Shown here piece by piece: positions 26,592 through 36,266 of a stretch of DNA of 64,000 nucleotides; positions within the stretch are counted from its first letter, which is position 1; every line of letters starts with the position of its first letter. Below the pieces are notes generated by a model. That model saw only the letters and a program-made list of their open reading frames with translations. It had not been told where the DNA came from and ran no database searches. Position numbers and translations under genes: made by a program. The stretch spans positions 1-64,000 of the forward strand of contig CAMDDU010000020.1 of the NCBI GenBank assembly GCA_945892985.1. The letters run 5' to 3'. This stretch comes from CAITSH01 sp945892985 (lineage in GTDB: Bacteria; Pseudomonadota; Gammaproteobacteria; Burkholderiales; SG8-39).

Positions 26592-27062
26592 TTACGATCG
26601 GGGGCAGGCCGCCGTCTTTTTTTCCTGAGTCTGCAACCAAAATGTCACCGGCCCATCGTTGACCAGATGCAGTTTCATGTCGGCGCCAAAGCGCCCAGCG
26701 GCCACGACCGGATGTAAAGCGCGCGCCCGATCCAGAAGGTAATCAAACAGCGATAGCGCAAGCGCCGGTGGCGCCGCAGCAGAAAACCCCGGACGCGTGC
26801 CGCTGTGCGTATCGGCGGCGAGCGTGAACTGGGGCACCAGCAGCAAGCCGCCTCCCTGGGTGCGCAAGGACACATTCATTTTTCCGGCCGCATCGGGAAA
26901 AACACGATAATCAAGCAGTCGCTCGAGCAAGCGCTGTGCCGCCAGCGTGCCATCGCCACGCTCCGCACATACGAGCACAGCCAGTCCGGCATCGATGGCG
27001 CCGACGACCTCCCCGGCAACCTCGACGCGCGCTTCACTCACCCGCTGCAGCAATCCGATCAT
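26592..27062 (-). CDS. dtd: D-aminoacyl-tRNA deacylase
   Basis: Dtd hydrolyses D-amino acids (and glycine from tRNA-Ala) mischarged on tRNA. The 156-residue product has the active-site loops VPQFTLAADT and NDGPVTFWLQ (the Gly-Pro dipeptide that excludes L-amino acids). ATG at 27062 (MIGLLQRVSEARV) is the conserved start; the frame is open 13 codons further up. It sits between pstB and tpiA on the same strand. Confidence 0.94.
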   Translation of the reverse strand: MIGLLQRVSEARVEVAGEVVGAIDAGLAVLVCAERGDGTLAAQRLLERLLDYRVFPDAAGKMNVSLRTQGGGLLLVPQFTLAADTHSGTRPGFSAAAPPALALSLFDYLLDRARALHPVVAAGRFGADMKLHLVNDGPVTFWLQTQEKKTAACPRS

Positions 27063-27130
27063 GATGCAGCCGAGTCTAGGGTCGGTCGGCTGCCGCGTCA
27101 AACACAGCCTGCAAATGGAAACGACCGCGC

Positions 27131-27943
27131 TTAGCCGAAACGTCCGGTGATGTAGTCTTCCGTCTCTTTGCGCTTGGGTTTGATAAAAATATTGTCGGTG
27201 ACATCGAACTCGATCAACTCGCCCAGATACATGTAGGCCGTGTAATCGGAAACGCGGGCGGCCTGCTGCATGTTGTGCGTGACGATTACGATGGTGAAAT
27301 CCTTTTTCAGGTCATTCACCAGCTCTTCAATGCGCGAGGTCGAGATCGGATCGAGCGCCGACGTCGGTTCGTCCAGCAGCAGAACCTCGGGCTTGACGGC
27401 GATCCCGCGCGCGATGCACAGGCGCTGCTGCTGCCCGCCCGAAAGGCTCATGCCGCTTTGCTGCAATTTGTCCTTCGCCTCATCCCACAGTGCCGCCTTG
27501 CGCAACGCCCATTCCACCCGCTCATCCATCTCGCGTGCGGACAGCTTTTCGTGAAGCCTCACCCCGAACGCGATATTGTCGTAAATCGACATTGGAAACG
27601 GCGTCGGTTTCTGGAAAACCATACCGACCCGCGCCCGCAGGTCAATGACGTCGACATCGCGGTCCAGCAGGTTTTTACCGTTCAGCAGCAACTGGCCTTC
27701 GGCGCGCTGCTCAGGGTAGAGGTCGTACATGCGATTCAAAGTGCGCAACAGCGTCGACTTTCCGCAACCGGACGGTCCGATGAAGGCGGTGACACGCTGC
27801 TTGAACACCTCCATGTTGATGTTCTTCAGCGCATGATACTTGCCGTAATAGAAATTGAAATCCTTCAGCACGATCTGGCTGTGCTCGGCGCCAGTGGGTG
27901 CCGGTTGCGCGCCCTTTGGGACAGGCACTGAGAGGGTGTTCAT
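27131..27943 (-). CDS. pstB: Phosphate ABC transporter ATP-binding protein PstB
   Basis: This ATPase drives high-affinity phosphate import. The 270-residue protein has Walker A GPSGCGKST, the signature SLSGGQQQR, and Walker B LLLDEPTSALDP, and ends DYITGRFG as PstB proteins do. AGGGGAA precedes the start. It is the last pst gene; phoU is not next but lies at 46.9 kb beside ppk1. Confidence 0.97.
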   Translation of the reverse strand: MNTLSVPVPKGAQPAPTGAEHSQIVLKDFNFYYGKYHALKNINMEVFKQRVTAFIGPSGCGKSTLLRTLNRMYDLYPEQRAEGQLLLNGKNLLDRDVDVIDLRARVGMVFQKPTPFPMSIYDNIAFGVRLHEKLSAREMDERVEWALRKAALWDEAKDKLQQSGMSLSGGQQQRLCIARGIAVKPEVLLLDEPTSALDPISTSRIEELVNDLKKDFTIVIVTHNMQQAARVSDYTAYMYLGELIEFDVTDNIFIKPKRKETEDYITGRFG

Positions 27944-27969
27944 TTTTTTTCCCCTGTTATCTGGTGTGA

Positions 27970-28809
27970 CTAACGCGACGACTGATCTCGGAACAGCACG
28001 CGCGCAAGGATGTTGAGCGCAAGCACGCTCATGGTGATGAGAAACACGCCGGCCCAGGCCAGTTGTTGCCAGTCCGTGTACGGGCTCATCGCAAACTTGA
28101 AAATTGTCACCGGCAGGTTGGCCATGGGCTCGTTCAGGTCCATGCTCCAGAACTGGTTTGACAAGGCCGTAAACAACAGTGGTGCGGTCTCGCCGGCGAT
28201 GCGCGCGACCGCTAGCAGGATGCCGGTAAGAATACCGGCACTGGAGGCGCGCAGGGTTACCTGGGTAATCACCTTCCAGCGTTGGGCGCCGAGGGCAAAG
28301 GCGGCCTCACGCAAGGTGTTTGGGATCAGCAAAAGCATGTTTTCAGTGGTGCGCACCACCACCGGGATGACGATGAGGGCCAGCGCGATAACTCCCGAAT
28401 AGGCGGAGAAATTACCGACCCGGGCGACGATGATGGCGTAGACAAACAGGCCGATCACAATCGACGGTGCCGAGAGCAAAATATCGTTAATGAACCGGGT
28501 CGTCTGACCAAGTAGAGTCTTGGCGCCGTACTCAGCCAGATATACCCCCGTCAAGATGCCTATGGGCGTGCCAATCAGTGTCGCCAGGGCGACCATGAGC
28601 AGGCTGCCGGCTATGGCGTTGGCCAGTCCGCCCTGCCCGCCGGGAGGCGGGGTCATCTTGGTGAGCAAGTCCCAGGATAAACCGGAGATGCCCAGCTGAA
28701 AGGTGGTGAATAGAATCCATATCAGCCAGAACAGGCCGAAAGCCATCGCACTGAGGGACAGCATCAGCGCGACAACGTTGACCAGTTTGCGTTTGTGGCG
28801 TAATTGCAT
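27970..28809 (-). CDS. pstA: Phosphate ABC transporter permease PstA
   Basis: The 279-residue inner-membrane permease has about six helices and the EAA-type cytoplasmic loop NTLREAAFALGAQRWKVITQVTL, which contacts PstB. It begins 7 bp after the pstC stop and ends 26 bp before pstB. Confidence 0.96.
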   Translation of the reverse strand: MQLRHKRKLVNVVALMLSLSAMAFGLFWLIWILFTTFQLGISGLSWDLLTKMTPPPGGQGGLANAIAGSLLMVALATLIGTPIGILTGVYLAEYGAKTLLGQTTRFINDILLSAPSIVIGLFVYAIIVARVGNFSAYSGVIALALIVIPVVVRTTENMLLLIPNTLREAAFALGAQRWKVITQVTLRASSAGILTGILLAVARIAGETAPLLFTALSNQFWSMDLNEPMANLPVTIFKFAMSPYTDWQQLAWAGVFLITMSVLALNILARVLFRDQSSR

Positions 28810-28816
28810 TGGGACC

Positions 28817-29782
28817 TCAGGTCTTGCTGCCCTCTCCGGAACTCAACCGGAGCAGCAGCAGCTTGGACATGGCGAGGATGACAAACGTGATGAGAAACAG
28901 GATCAAACCGAGTTCGATCAGCGCTGCGGTGTGCAGACCCTGCCCCGCCTCGGCAAACTCGTTGGCCAGGGCCGAGGTGATGCTGTTGCCAGGATCGAAC
29001 AGTGAGGCGCTATTGAGAAAATTGGTGTTGCCGATGACGAAGGTCACCGCCATCGTTTCGCCCAGCGCGCGTCCGAGCCCCAGCATGATGCCGCCGATCA
29101 CGCCGACCTTGGTGTAGGGCAGGACCACGTTCCACACCACCTCCCAGGTGGTGCTGCCAAGGGCGTAGGCCGATTCCTTGAGCATAGGCGGCGTGACATC
29201 GAATACGTCGCGCATCACCGATGCGACGAAGGGGATGACCATGATGGCGAGAATGACCCCGGCGCAAAGTATGCCGATGCCCAGCGCCGGCCCCTGGAAC
29301 AGCTTGCCAATCAGCGGGACGTTGCCCAGCGTAGCCTTTAGAAAAGGCTGGGCCTGCGCAAATATCGGGGAAAAAACCAGCAGGCCCCACATGCCGTAGA
29401 CAATGCTTGGAATTCCGGCAAGCAGTTCTATCGCGATACCGAGGGGACGGCGCAACCAGCCCGGGGACAACTCGGTCAGAAAGAGCGCAATGCCGAAACT
29501 GACCGGAACCGCGATAACAAGGGCAATGATCGACGTCACGATGGTGCCGTAGATAGGGATCAGCGCACCGAAGTTCTCCTTCGGCGGATTCCACTCACTG
29601 GTCCAGAGAAAGGCAAATCCAAACTTCTGTATGCTCGGCCACGCTGTGACAAACAGGGAAATGATAATTCCCGCCAATGTCAGCAGCGTAAGCAAGGCGA
29701 AAAAACGCGTCAGGTTGAGGAAAATGAAGTCCCCCAGCCATTTTCGCCGTTTTTTCCTGACAGACACGCCGGCCCCACTCAT
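28817..29782 (-). CDS. pstC: Phosphate ABC transporter permease PstC
   Basis: The 321-residue permease partner of PstA has about six helices and the coupling loop LKESAYALGSTTWEVVWNVVLP. I set the start at 29782 (MSGAGVSVRKK) because AGGAGG stands 7 nt upstream; an in-frame ATG at 29824 has a poorer ribosome site. It follows pstS with a gap of about 140 bp. Confidence 0.94.
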   Translation of the reverse strand: MSGAGVSVRKKRRKWLGDFIFLNLTRFFALLTLLTLAGIIISLFVTAWPSIQKFGFAFLWTSEWNPPKENFGALIPIYGTIVTSIIALVIAVPVSFGIALFLTELSPGWLRRPLGIAIELLAGIPSIVYGMWGLLVFSPIFAQAQPFLKATLGNVPLIGKLFQGPALGIGILCAGVILAIMVIPFVASVMRDVFDVTPPMLKESAYALGSTTWEVVWNVVLPYTKVGVIGGIMLGLGRALGETMAVTFVIGNTNFLNSASLFDPGNSITSALANEFAEAGQGLHTAALIELGLILFLITFVILAMSKLLLLRLSSGEGSKT

Positions 29783-29925
29783 GGAGATGCCTCCTGCCCC
29801 TGCTTCACTTGACACGCTGTCCATTTTTCATCGCCTTACCTTGAAAGCTCAAGACAAAGGCACCCGCGCCCGCCCGAATACCGGCAAACGCGAGGGCCGT
29901 TCCTGTTTTTTGGTCTTGCCCGGGA

Positions 29926-30975
29926 TCACTTACCAGCCCAGACAGGCTTTCCGGCATTGTCCTTCACACCCGCCATAGCCACCTGGATCAACTTGACGGT
30001 CGCGTCCGGAAGCGGCACGTATTCCATATCGGTGGCCAACTGGCCGCCGTTCTTGTACGCCCAGTCGAAAAACTTGATGACTGCGGCCCCCTGCTGCGGC
30101 TTGGCCTGAACCTTGTGCATCAGGATGAAGGTTGCACCAGTAATGGGCCAGCTCGCCTTGCCGGGCTGGTTGGTGAGGATTTCGGCAAAGGCGGATTTTG
30201 TCCAGTCGGCGCCAGCCGCGGCGGCCTTGAAGGTCAGATCGTCGGGTTCGACAAATTGACCGTCCGCGTTTTGCATCAGCGTGTGCGCAAGCTTGTTCTG
30301 CTTGGCATACACGAACTCGACGTAACCAATGGCACCGGGCACGCGTTGCACAAAAGCCGCGACGCCTTCGTTCCCCTTTCCACCCAGTCCCAGCGGCCAT
30401 TGCACCGCCGTACCCTCACCGACTTTGCCCTTCCAATCTGCGTTCACCTTGGACAGGTAGTTGGTAAAAATAAAGGTGGTGCCTGATCCGTCCGCACGCC
30501 GCACCACGGCAATGTCCTGGTTCGGCAACTGAATCTTGGGGTTCAGATCGGCAATGGCCTTGTCATTCCACTTGGTGATTTTCCCGAGAAATATATCGCC
30601 CAGCAACGCCCCGGTGAGGCGCATGTCGCCGGGCTTCACGCCGGTGATGTTCACAACCGGAACGACACCACCGATCACAGTCGGGAATTGCATCAGGCCG
30701 TCCTTGTCGAGATCCGCGGGCTTGAGCGGCATGTCGGATGCGCCAAAGTCAACGGTCTTGGCGATAATTTGCTTGATGCCACCGCCCGAACCAATGGATT
30801 GGTAATTCATTTTGACGCCGGTAGCCTTCTGGTAGGCGTCAGCCCATTTGGCGTAAAGCGGAGCGGGAAAAGACGCGCCGGCACCGGTAAGTTCCTGAGC
30901 ATAGGCAGCCGATGCAGAGAACATTGCGACGTGGACGAGTACCGTCGACAAAATTGCGATTCGTTTGATTTTCAT
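29926..30975 (-). CDS. pstS: Periplasmic phosphate-binding protein PstS
   Basis: The 349-residue periplasmic receptor of the Pst importer starts with a signal peptide (about 1-25, cleavage after SAAYA) and the mature N-terminus LTGAGASFPAPLYAKW. The phosphate-site motifs GSGGGIKQI and RRADGSGTTFIFTNYL are intact. ATG at 30975 has AAAGGAG at the right distance. A Pho box lies 60-77 bp upstream with a TAGACT -10-like element about 8 bp after it, so PhoB control is likely. Confidence 0.96.
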   Translation of the reverse strand: MKIKRIAILSTVLVHVAMFSASAAYAQELTGAGASFPAPLYAKWADAYQKATGVKMNYQSIGSGGGIKQIIAKTVDFGASDMPLKPADLDKDGLMQFPTVIGGVVPVVNITGVKPGDMRLTGALLGDIFLGKITKWNDKAIADLNPKIQLPNQDIAVVRRADGSGTTFIFTNYLSKVNADWKGKVGEGTAVQWPLGLGGKGNEGVAAFVQRVPGAIGYVEFVYAKQNKLAHTLMQNADGQFVEPDDLTFKAAAAGADWTKSAFAEILTNQPGKASWPITGATFILMHKVQAKPQQGAAVIKFFDWAYKNGGQLATDMEYVPLPDATVKLIQVAMAGVKDNAGKPVWAGK

Positions 30976-31034
30976 GGGTGAGACTCCTTTGGTTGAGTGC
31001 CATATTTCTTCAGCCGCGAGTCTAGCCATGTCAT

Positions 31035-31052
31035 GTGACAGCAACATGACAC
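31035..31052 (-). promoter_or_regulatory. Pho box upstream of pstS
   Basis: On the minus strand the site reads GTGTCAT-GTTG-CTGTCAC: two heptamers with a 4-nt spacer, 12 of 14 heptamer bases as in the E. coli consensus CTGTCAT-N4-CTGTCAT. TAGACT, 8 nt downstream, can serve as -10. This is the expected PhoB activation layout. Confidence 0.8.
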
Positions 31053-31161
31053 AGAACGCGCACACTCGTCCGATGCGGAGCCCGGTAAAAAACTTAAATA
31101 CAAATTAAATCAACAACTTAATAAATTACTGGACTAGGTCATGGCATATGCGACCGCAAAT

Positions 31162-32520
31162 TTAGCGGCCGGCAGCCACCCGCGTGACCACTTCCGCCAG
31201 CGATTTGGCCAGTCGATTGACCCGGGCCTCATCGCGCCCCTCCACCATTACCCGTAGCAAGGGCTCTGTTCCTGACGGACGTAACAACACCCGTCCACTG
31301 GCGCCCAATTCCTTGTCCGCCGCCGTCTTCGCCGCTTTGATGACTGCGCTGGCCTGCCAATCGAACTTGCCCTTCAGCTTCACATTGATTAGCACCTGAG
31401 GAAACAGCGTCAGCTGTCCGGCCAGCTTTCGCAGCGTGGACTTGGACTCGCGCAAGGCCGTCAGCACCTGCAGTGCGGCGACGATGCCATCGCCTGTGGT
31501 GTGCTTGTCCAGGCAGATGATGTGCCCCGAATTTTCCCCGCCCAGCTCCCAGCCCTTTTCGTGCAAAAGCTCCAGCACGTAGCGGTCCCCCACCTTCGCC
31601 CGGGCGAACCCGGCGCCGAGTTTTTTCACCGCCTGTTCAAGTGCAAGATTGGACATCAGTGTGCCCACCACCCCGCTCAATGCCTTTTTCCCTGCCCGGT
31701 GCTTCGCCACAGCGTAGAGCAGTTGATCGCCATCGAACAGGCTGCCATCGCCGTCAACCATGAGCAAACGATCGGCATCGCCATCAAGCGCAATGCCAAG
31801 ATCGGCATTGACGCGCCGCACCTCCAGCTGCAAGGCCTGCGGCGAAGTCGCGCCCACATGGTCGTTGATATTGAACCCGTCAGGCGTGACGCCTATGGCC
31901 GAAACCTCCGCACCAAGTTCGTGAAAGACGTGCGGTGCAACGTGATAAGCGGCGCCATTGGCGCAGTCGACCACGATTTTCAGCCCGCGCAAATCGAGTC
32001 CGGACGGAAAAGTACCCTTGCAGAACTCGATGTAACGCCCGGCCGCATCATCGATGCGCCGCGCCCTGCCCAGTTCCGCGGAAGGACGGCAATGCATTGC
32101 ATCGTCCATCGCCGTTTCGATTTCCTGCTCGACCTCATCCGGCAGCTTGTTGCCCGCTGCCGAAAAGAACTTGATACCGTTGTCCGGATACGGGTTATGC
32201 GATGCGCTGATGACAATGCCGGCGTGCAATCTCAACGCCCGTGTGAGGTACGCGATCGCCGGCGTCGGCAGCGGACCGCAGAGCATTACATCAATGCCCG
32301 CCGCAGAAAGGCCCGCCTCCAGCGCGGCCTCCAGCATATAGCCGGAGATGCGCGTGTCCTTTCCTATCAGCACGGCCGGACGCTCCCCCTTGCGCAACTT
32401 GCTGCGCCGAAGCAGCACCACGCCTGCGGCGTACCCCAGACGCATTACGAAATCCGGTGTGATCGGTGGTTCGCCCACCCTGCCACGCACACCATCTGTG
32501 CCAAAATATTTTCTAGCCAA
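31162..32520 (-). CDS. glmM: Phosphoglucosamine mutase
   Basis: GlmM converts glucosamine-6-phosphate to glucosamine-1-phosphate for peptidoglycan and LPS precursors. The 452-residue product starts ARKYFGTDGVRG, has the phosphoserine loop VISASHNPYPDNGIKFF, the metal loop DGDADRLLMVDGDG, and the phosphate-binding RPSGTEPLLRVMVEG. It follows folP by 14 bp in the usual ftsH-folP-glmM order. Confidence 0.96.
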   Translation of the reverse strand: MARKYFGTDGVRGRVGEPPITPDFVMRLGYAAGVVLLRRSKLRKGERPAVLIGKDTRISGYMLEAALEAGLSAAGIDVMLCGPLPTPAIAYLTRALRLHAGIVISASHNPYPDNGIKFFSAAGNKLPDEVEQEIETAMDDAMHCRPSAELGRARRIDDAAGRYIEFCKGTFPSGLDLRGLKIVVDCANGAAYHVAPHVFHELGAEVSAIGVTPDGFNINDHVGATSPQALQLEVRRVNADLGIALDGDADRLLMVDGDGSLFDGDQLLYAVAKHRAGKKALSGVVGTLMSNLALEQAVKKLGAGFARAKVGDRYVLELLHEKGWELGGENSGHIICLDKHTTGDGIVAALQVLTALRESKSTLRKLAGQLTLFPQVLINVKLKGKFDWQASAVIKAAKTAADKELGASGRVLLRPSGTEPLLRVMVEGRDEARVNRLAKSLAEVVTRVAAGR

Positions 32521-32534
32521 TTCCGCCTCCCCGA

Positions 32535-33395
32535 TTATTCCGCTGTTCCGCCCTGTTGTTCTTCAAAGCCGTCCCTGTATGCGCAAAACACCGCCACGAC
32601 ATCACGCGTTGCCGCGACATCATGCACGCGCAGGATGTGCGCGCCCCGTTGAAGCGCCAGCAATGCGGCGGCGAGGCTGCCCGCGAGGCGCCCCTCCGCT
32701 TTGCGTCCGGTTATTTTTCCCAGACTCGATTTGCGCGACCAACCGGCCAACACGGGAAGATCAAGAGCACAGATTTCATCCAGGCCGCGAAGAAGGTCAA
32801 GGTTGTGCTGCACCGTCTTGCCGAATCCGAAACCCGGATCAATGACGATACGCTCACGCCCCACGCCTGCGTGCACCGCCGCGTCCACGCGCTTGGCGAG
32901 GTAGGCTTTGATATCGGCCGTCACCTCATCGTATCGCGGCGATGACTGCATCGTTCTCGGCTCGCCCTGCATGTGCATCAGGCAGACGGCGCAATTGGAT
33001 GCGGCAACCACCTCCAGCGTCCCGGGGGCCGACAATGCACAAATATCATTGATCATGGCCGCGCCTTCATCGAGCACAACGCGCATCACTTCCGGTTTTA
33101 CGGTATCAACCGATACCGGCACGGGAACATCGCGCATGGCGCGCAGCACAGGCAGCAGTCTTGCCAATTCTTCAGCAACCGAGACGGGGGCCGCCCCCGG
33201 ACGGCTTGACTCACCGCCCAGATCGATAATATCCGCGCCCTCCTCGACCAACTTCATGGCCATGGCGATCGCATCGCCGCGAGCAAAAAATCGGCCCCCG
33301 TCCGAGAAGGAATCGGGCGTGATATTGACGATGCCCATTAGCAAGGGCCGCTTAAGTGAAAGCGAAAAACCACCGCATTGAAGGTGGTCGATCAT
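32535..33395 (-). CDS. folP: Dihydropteroate synthase
   Basis: FolP condenses p-aminobenzoate with dihydropterin pyrophosphate in folate synthesis and is the sulfonamide target. The 286-residue TIM-barrel protein has both signatures: MGIVNITPDSFSDGG and IDLGGESSRPGA, plus the pterin lysine region AGWSRKSSLG. It lies between ftsH (102 bp upstream) and glmM. Confidence 0.96.
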   Translation of the reverse strand: MIDHLQCGGFSLSLKRPLLMGIVNITPDSFSDGGRFFARGDAIAMAMKLVEEGADIIDLGGESSRPGAAPVSVAEELARLLPVLRAMRDVPVPVSVDTVKPEVMRVVLDEGAAMINDICALSAPGTLEVVAASNCAVCLMHMQGEPRTMQSSPRYDEVTADIKAYLAKRVDAAVHAGVGRERIVIDPGFGFGKTVQHNLDLLRGLDEICALDLPVLAGWSRKSSLGKITGRKAEGRLAGSLAAALLALQRGAHILRVHDVAATRDVVAVFCAYRDGFEEQQGGTAE

Positions 33396-33497
33396 GGAGC
33401 CGAAGGGATGCGCAGGATAGATTCAGCGCGCGGGAATAGCGACAAGTCGACGATCCCGGCTGCCGCGGGGGCGAGCACACCCCGCCTTGGCGCTATA

Positions 33498-35378
33498 TCA
33501 GGCCGTAGCCGGTTCAGCGGCTTTGCTCGGGCCGTCGTCGTGCTTGGGTGGCCGTGGCGGCGTCGAGGAGGGTTTGGGCGGCCGCGGCGGCAGACCGGCC
33601 ATGATGTCATTCAACTGGTCCGCGTCCAGGGTTTCCCATTCAAGCAAGGCCTTGGTCATCGCCTCAACCTTGTCGCGATTGTCCTCGATCAGTTTCCTCG
33701 CCATTGCATACTGCTGGTCGATGATGCGGCGGATTTCCTTGTCCACTTCCTGCATTGTCGCTTCGGACACGTTCTTGTGCGTCGTGATGGACCGGCCAAG
33801 GAATACCTCGCCCTCGTTCTCCCCGTAGACCATCGGGCCCAACGCATCGGACATGCCCCACTGCGTCACCATGCGACGAGCTAGATCCGTCGCACGTTCG
33901 AAATCATTCGACGCACCCGTAGTCATCTGGCTCATGAAAATTTCCTCGGCGATACGCCCGCCGAACAGCACAGCGATCGTGGACAGCAAGCGGTCACGGT
34001 CCATGCTGTAGCGATCACCTTCGGGCAACTGCATCGTCACGCCAAGCGCACGCCCGCGTGGAATGATCGTAACCTTGTGAACCGGATCAGTCTTGGGCAG
34101 CAACTTGGCGACCACCGCGTGCCCGGACTCGTGATAAGCGGTGTTCGTGCGCTCCTCTTCGGGCATGACCATCGACCGGCGTTCGGCACCCATGATGATC
34201 TTGTCCTTGGCACGTTCGAAATCCTCCATGTCAACCAAGCGCTTGTTCATGCGCGCGGCAAACAAGGCCGCTTCGTTGACCAGATTGGCCAAATCAGCCC
34301 CAGAAAATCCGGGAGTACCGCGGGCGATCACATCCGCCTTGACGTCAGGCCCCATCGGCACCTTGCGCATGTGCACCAGCAGGATTTGCTCCCGGCCGCG
34401 AATATCGGGCAGCGGCACGACGACCTGGCGATCAAAACGGCCCGGACGCATCAATGCTGGATCAAGCACATCTGGCCGGTTGGTTGCGGCGATCACGATG
34501 ACACCTACAGTACCTTCAAAGCCGTCCATTTCGACCAGCAACTGGTTGAGCGTCTGTTCGCGCTCATCGTTTCCGCCGCCAAGCCCGGCGCCGCGCTGGC
34601 GCCCTACCGCATCGATCTCGTCGATGAACACGATGCAGGGCGCCTGCTTTTTGGCGTTCTCGAACATATCGCGCACCCGCGCCGCACCAACGCCGACAAA
34701 CATTTCGACAAAATCGGAACCGGAAATCGAGAAGAACGGTACCTTGGCCTCACCGGCGATGGCACGCGCCAGCAAAGTCTTGCCGGTACCCGGCGAACCG
34801 ACCATCAATACGCCCTTTGGAATGCGCCCGCCCAGTTTCTGGAACTTGGATGGATCACGCAGGAAGTCGACCAACTCTGCAACGTCCTCCTTGGCTTCAT
34901 CGCAACCGGCGACGTCCGCAAAGGTGATCGGGTTGGTCGTTTCATCGAGCACGCGCGCACGGGATTTGCCGAACGAAAATGCACCGCCGCGGCCCCCACC
35001 CTGCATCTGGCGCATGAAAAACACCCAGACGCCAATAAGCAACAGCATCGGAAACCACGACACAAAAATATTCATCAGGAAGGAGGGCTCTTCCTCGGCC
35101 TTGGCCTCGATCTTGACGCCATATTTCAGCAAGTCGGACACCAGCCAGATATCGCCGGGCGAATAACTCGTCACGCGCTTGCCCTCCGCCGTGGTGGCCT
35201 TGAGCTGGCGCCCTTCGATCAGCACCTTGGCAATGCGGCCGGCCTTGACCTCGTCGATAAACTGCGAGTACTCCATCGGCGTCTGCGCCGTCTGCCGGGT
35301 GTTGAACTGGTTAAACACCGTCATCAGCACCAGACCGATGACGAGCCAGACCACAAGATTCTTGAAAAGATTGTTCAA
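33498..35378 (-). CDS. ftsH: ATP-dependent zinc metalloprotease FtsH
   Basis: This membrane AAA+ protease degrades regulators and misassembled membrane proteins. The 626-residue product has two N-terminal helices (about 5-24 and 100-120) around a periplasmic domain, Walker A GSPGTGKT near residue 193, the second-region-of-homology arginines in RPGRFDRQVVVP, and the zinc site HESGH near 415. The last 30 residues are proline/lysine-rich (PPRPPKP repeated). In Enterobacteria FtsH controls LpxC; no LpxC is in this window. Confidence 0.97.
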   Translation of the reverse strand: MNNLFKNLVVWLVIGLVLMTVFNQFNTRQTAQTPMEYSQFIDEVKAGRIAKVLIEGRQLKATTAEGKRVTSYSPGDIWLVSDLLKYGVKIEAKAEEEPSFLMNIFVSWFPMLLLIGVWVFFMRQMQGGGRGGAFSFGKSRARVLDETTNPITFADVAGCDEAKEDVAELVDFLRDPSKFQKLGGRIPKGVLMVGSPGTGKTLLARAIAGEAKVPFFSISGSDFVEMFVGVGAARVRDMFENAKKQAPCIVFIDEIDAVGRQRGAGLGGGNDEREQTLNQLLVEMDGFEGTVGVIVIAATNRPDVLDPALMRPGRFDRQVVVPLPDIRGREQILLVHMRKVPMGPDVKADVIARGTPGFSGADLANLVNEAALFAARMNKRLVDMEDFERAKDKIIMGAERRSMVMPEEERTNTAYHESGHAVVAKLLPKTDPVHKVTIIPRGRALGVTMQLPEGDRYSMDRDRLLSTIAVLFGGRIAEEIFMSQMTTGASNDFERATDLARRMVTQWGMSDALGPMVYGENEGEVFLGRSITTHKNVSEATMQEVDKEIRRIIDQQYAMARKLIEDNRDKVEAMTKALLEWETLDADQLNDIMAGLPPRPPKPSSTPPRPPKHDDGPSKAAEPATA

Positions 35379-35511
35379 ATCAATTCCTCAGCTGCCAAGC
35401 CAGGGTTTGGCGATTCACGCAAAGAAGGCAGGGCACTTTGCGTTCCCAGATTCCCAGAATTCCGCACACTCGAACCCGGGAAGAGCATTCTATCTGAAAC
35501 AGCAACTTGGT

Positions 35512-36132
35512 TCAGGATTTGAGTCCGCGACCAAGCAGGTACATCTCACTCGAGCGCCCCCTTGAGGCTTCTGGTTTGCGCGAAACAACCGCGTCAAAGT
35601 AGGTACGCATTTGTGCCAAAAACTCCGAATATCCAGCACCCTGGAACACTTTGACCAGCAAAGAGCCTCCGGGTTTGAGGTGCTTACAAGCGAATTCAAG
35701 CGCCAACTCACCGAGGTGGATACTTCGAGCCTGATCGCTCATTTCCACCCCGGATATATTGGGGGCCATATCCGAAAGTACAAGATCCGGGCTACGCGAT
35801 CCAAGCGCTTTTTCCAGTTCCGCTTCGGTCGCCTCCTCGCGAAAATCTCCTCGTATGAAGGTGACGCCACGCAAGGGTTCCAGCGGTAACAAATCCAGCG
35901 CGATCACCTGTCCGGAAGCCCCCACCCGGCGCGCGGCAACCTGCGACCACCCGCCCGGGGTCGCGCCAAGGTCGACTACGGTCATACCCGGGCGCAACAG
36001 CCTGTCCTTTTCATCTATCTGGATCAGTTTGAAGGCGGCCCGTGATCGCCATCCTTCGGCCTGGGCCTTCTTCACCCATGGGTCGTTGATGTGCTCGCGC
36101 ATCCAGCCTTTGCTGGTTCTGGTGGGTTTCAT
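35512..36132 (-). CDS. rlmE: 23S rRNA (uridine2552-2'-O)-methyltransferase RlmE
   Basis: RlmE (FtsJ/RrmJ) methylates the ribose of U2552 in the A-loop of 23S rRNA. The 206-residue protein shows the SAM site VVDLGATPGGWSQVAA and the K-D-K-E catalytic tetrad: Lys in AAFKLIQIDEKD, Asp in VLSDMAPN, Lys in SLLVKVFQG, Glu near the C-terminus. It is divergent from yhbY (135 bp apart) and precedes ftsH, the classical order. Confidence 0.95.
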   Translation of the reverse strand: MKPTRTSKGWMREHINDPWVKKAQAEGWRSRAAFKLIQIDEKDRLLRPGMTVVDLGATPGGWSQVAARRVGASGQVIALDLLPLEPLRGVTFIRGDFREEATEAELEKALGSRSPDLVLSDMAPNISGVEMSDQARSIHLGELALEFACKHLKPGGSLLVKVFQGAGYSEFLAQMRTYFDAVVSRKPEASRGRSSEMYLLGRGLKS

Positions 36133-36266
36133 CGGTGAAGCTGCTCGAAACTAAAGACCGCGAGCATACACAAGACCTCGCTCAATCAGGTGCGGATCAG
36201 GGGAGAGGGAGCGATAAAGACTGCCATCCTCGCCTCGCGCCCCTTAGCCCTATACAATCCTTGCCC

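Noticed and set aside
34077..35522. A 481-codon open frame opposite ftsH
   Set aside because: Antisense shadow; no recognisable domain, and ftsH is certain on the other strand.
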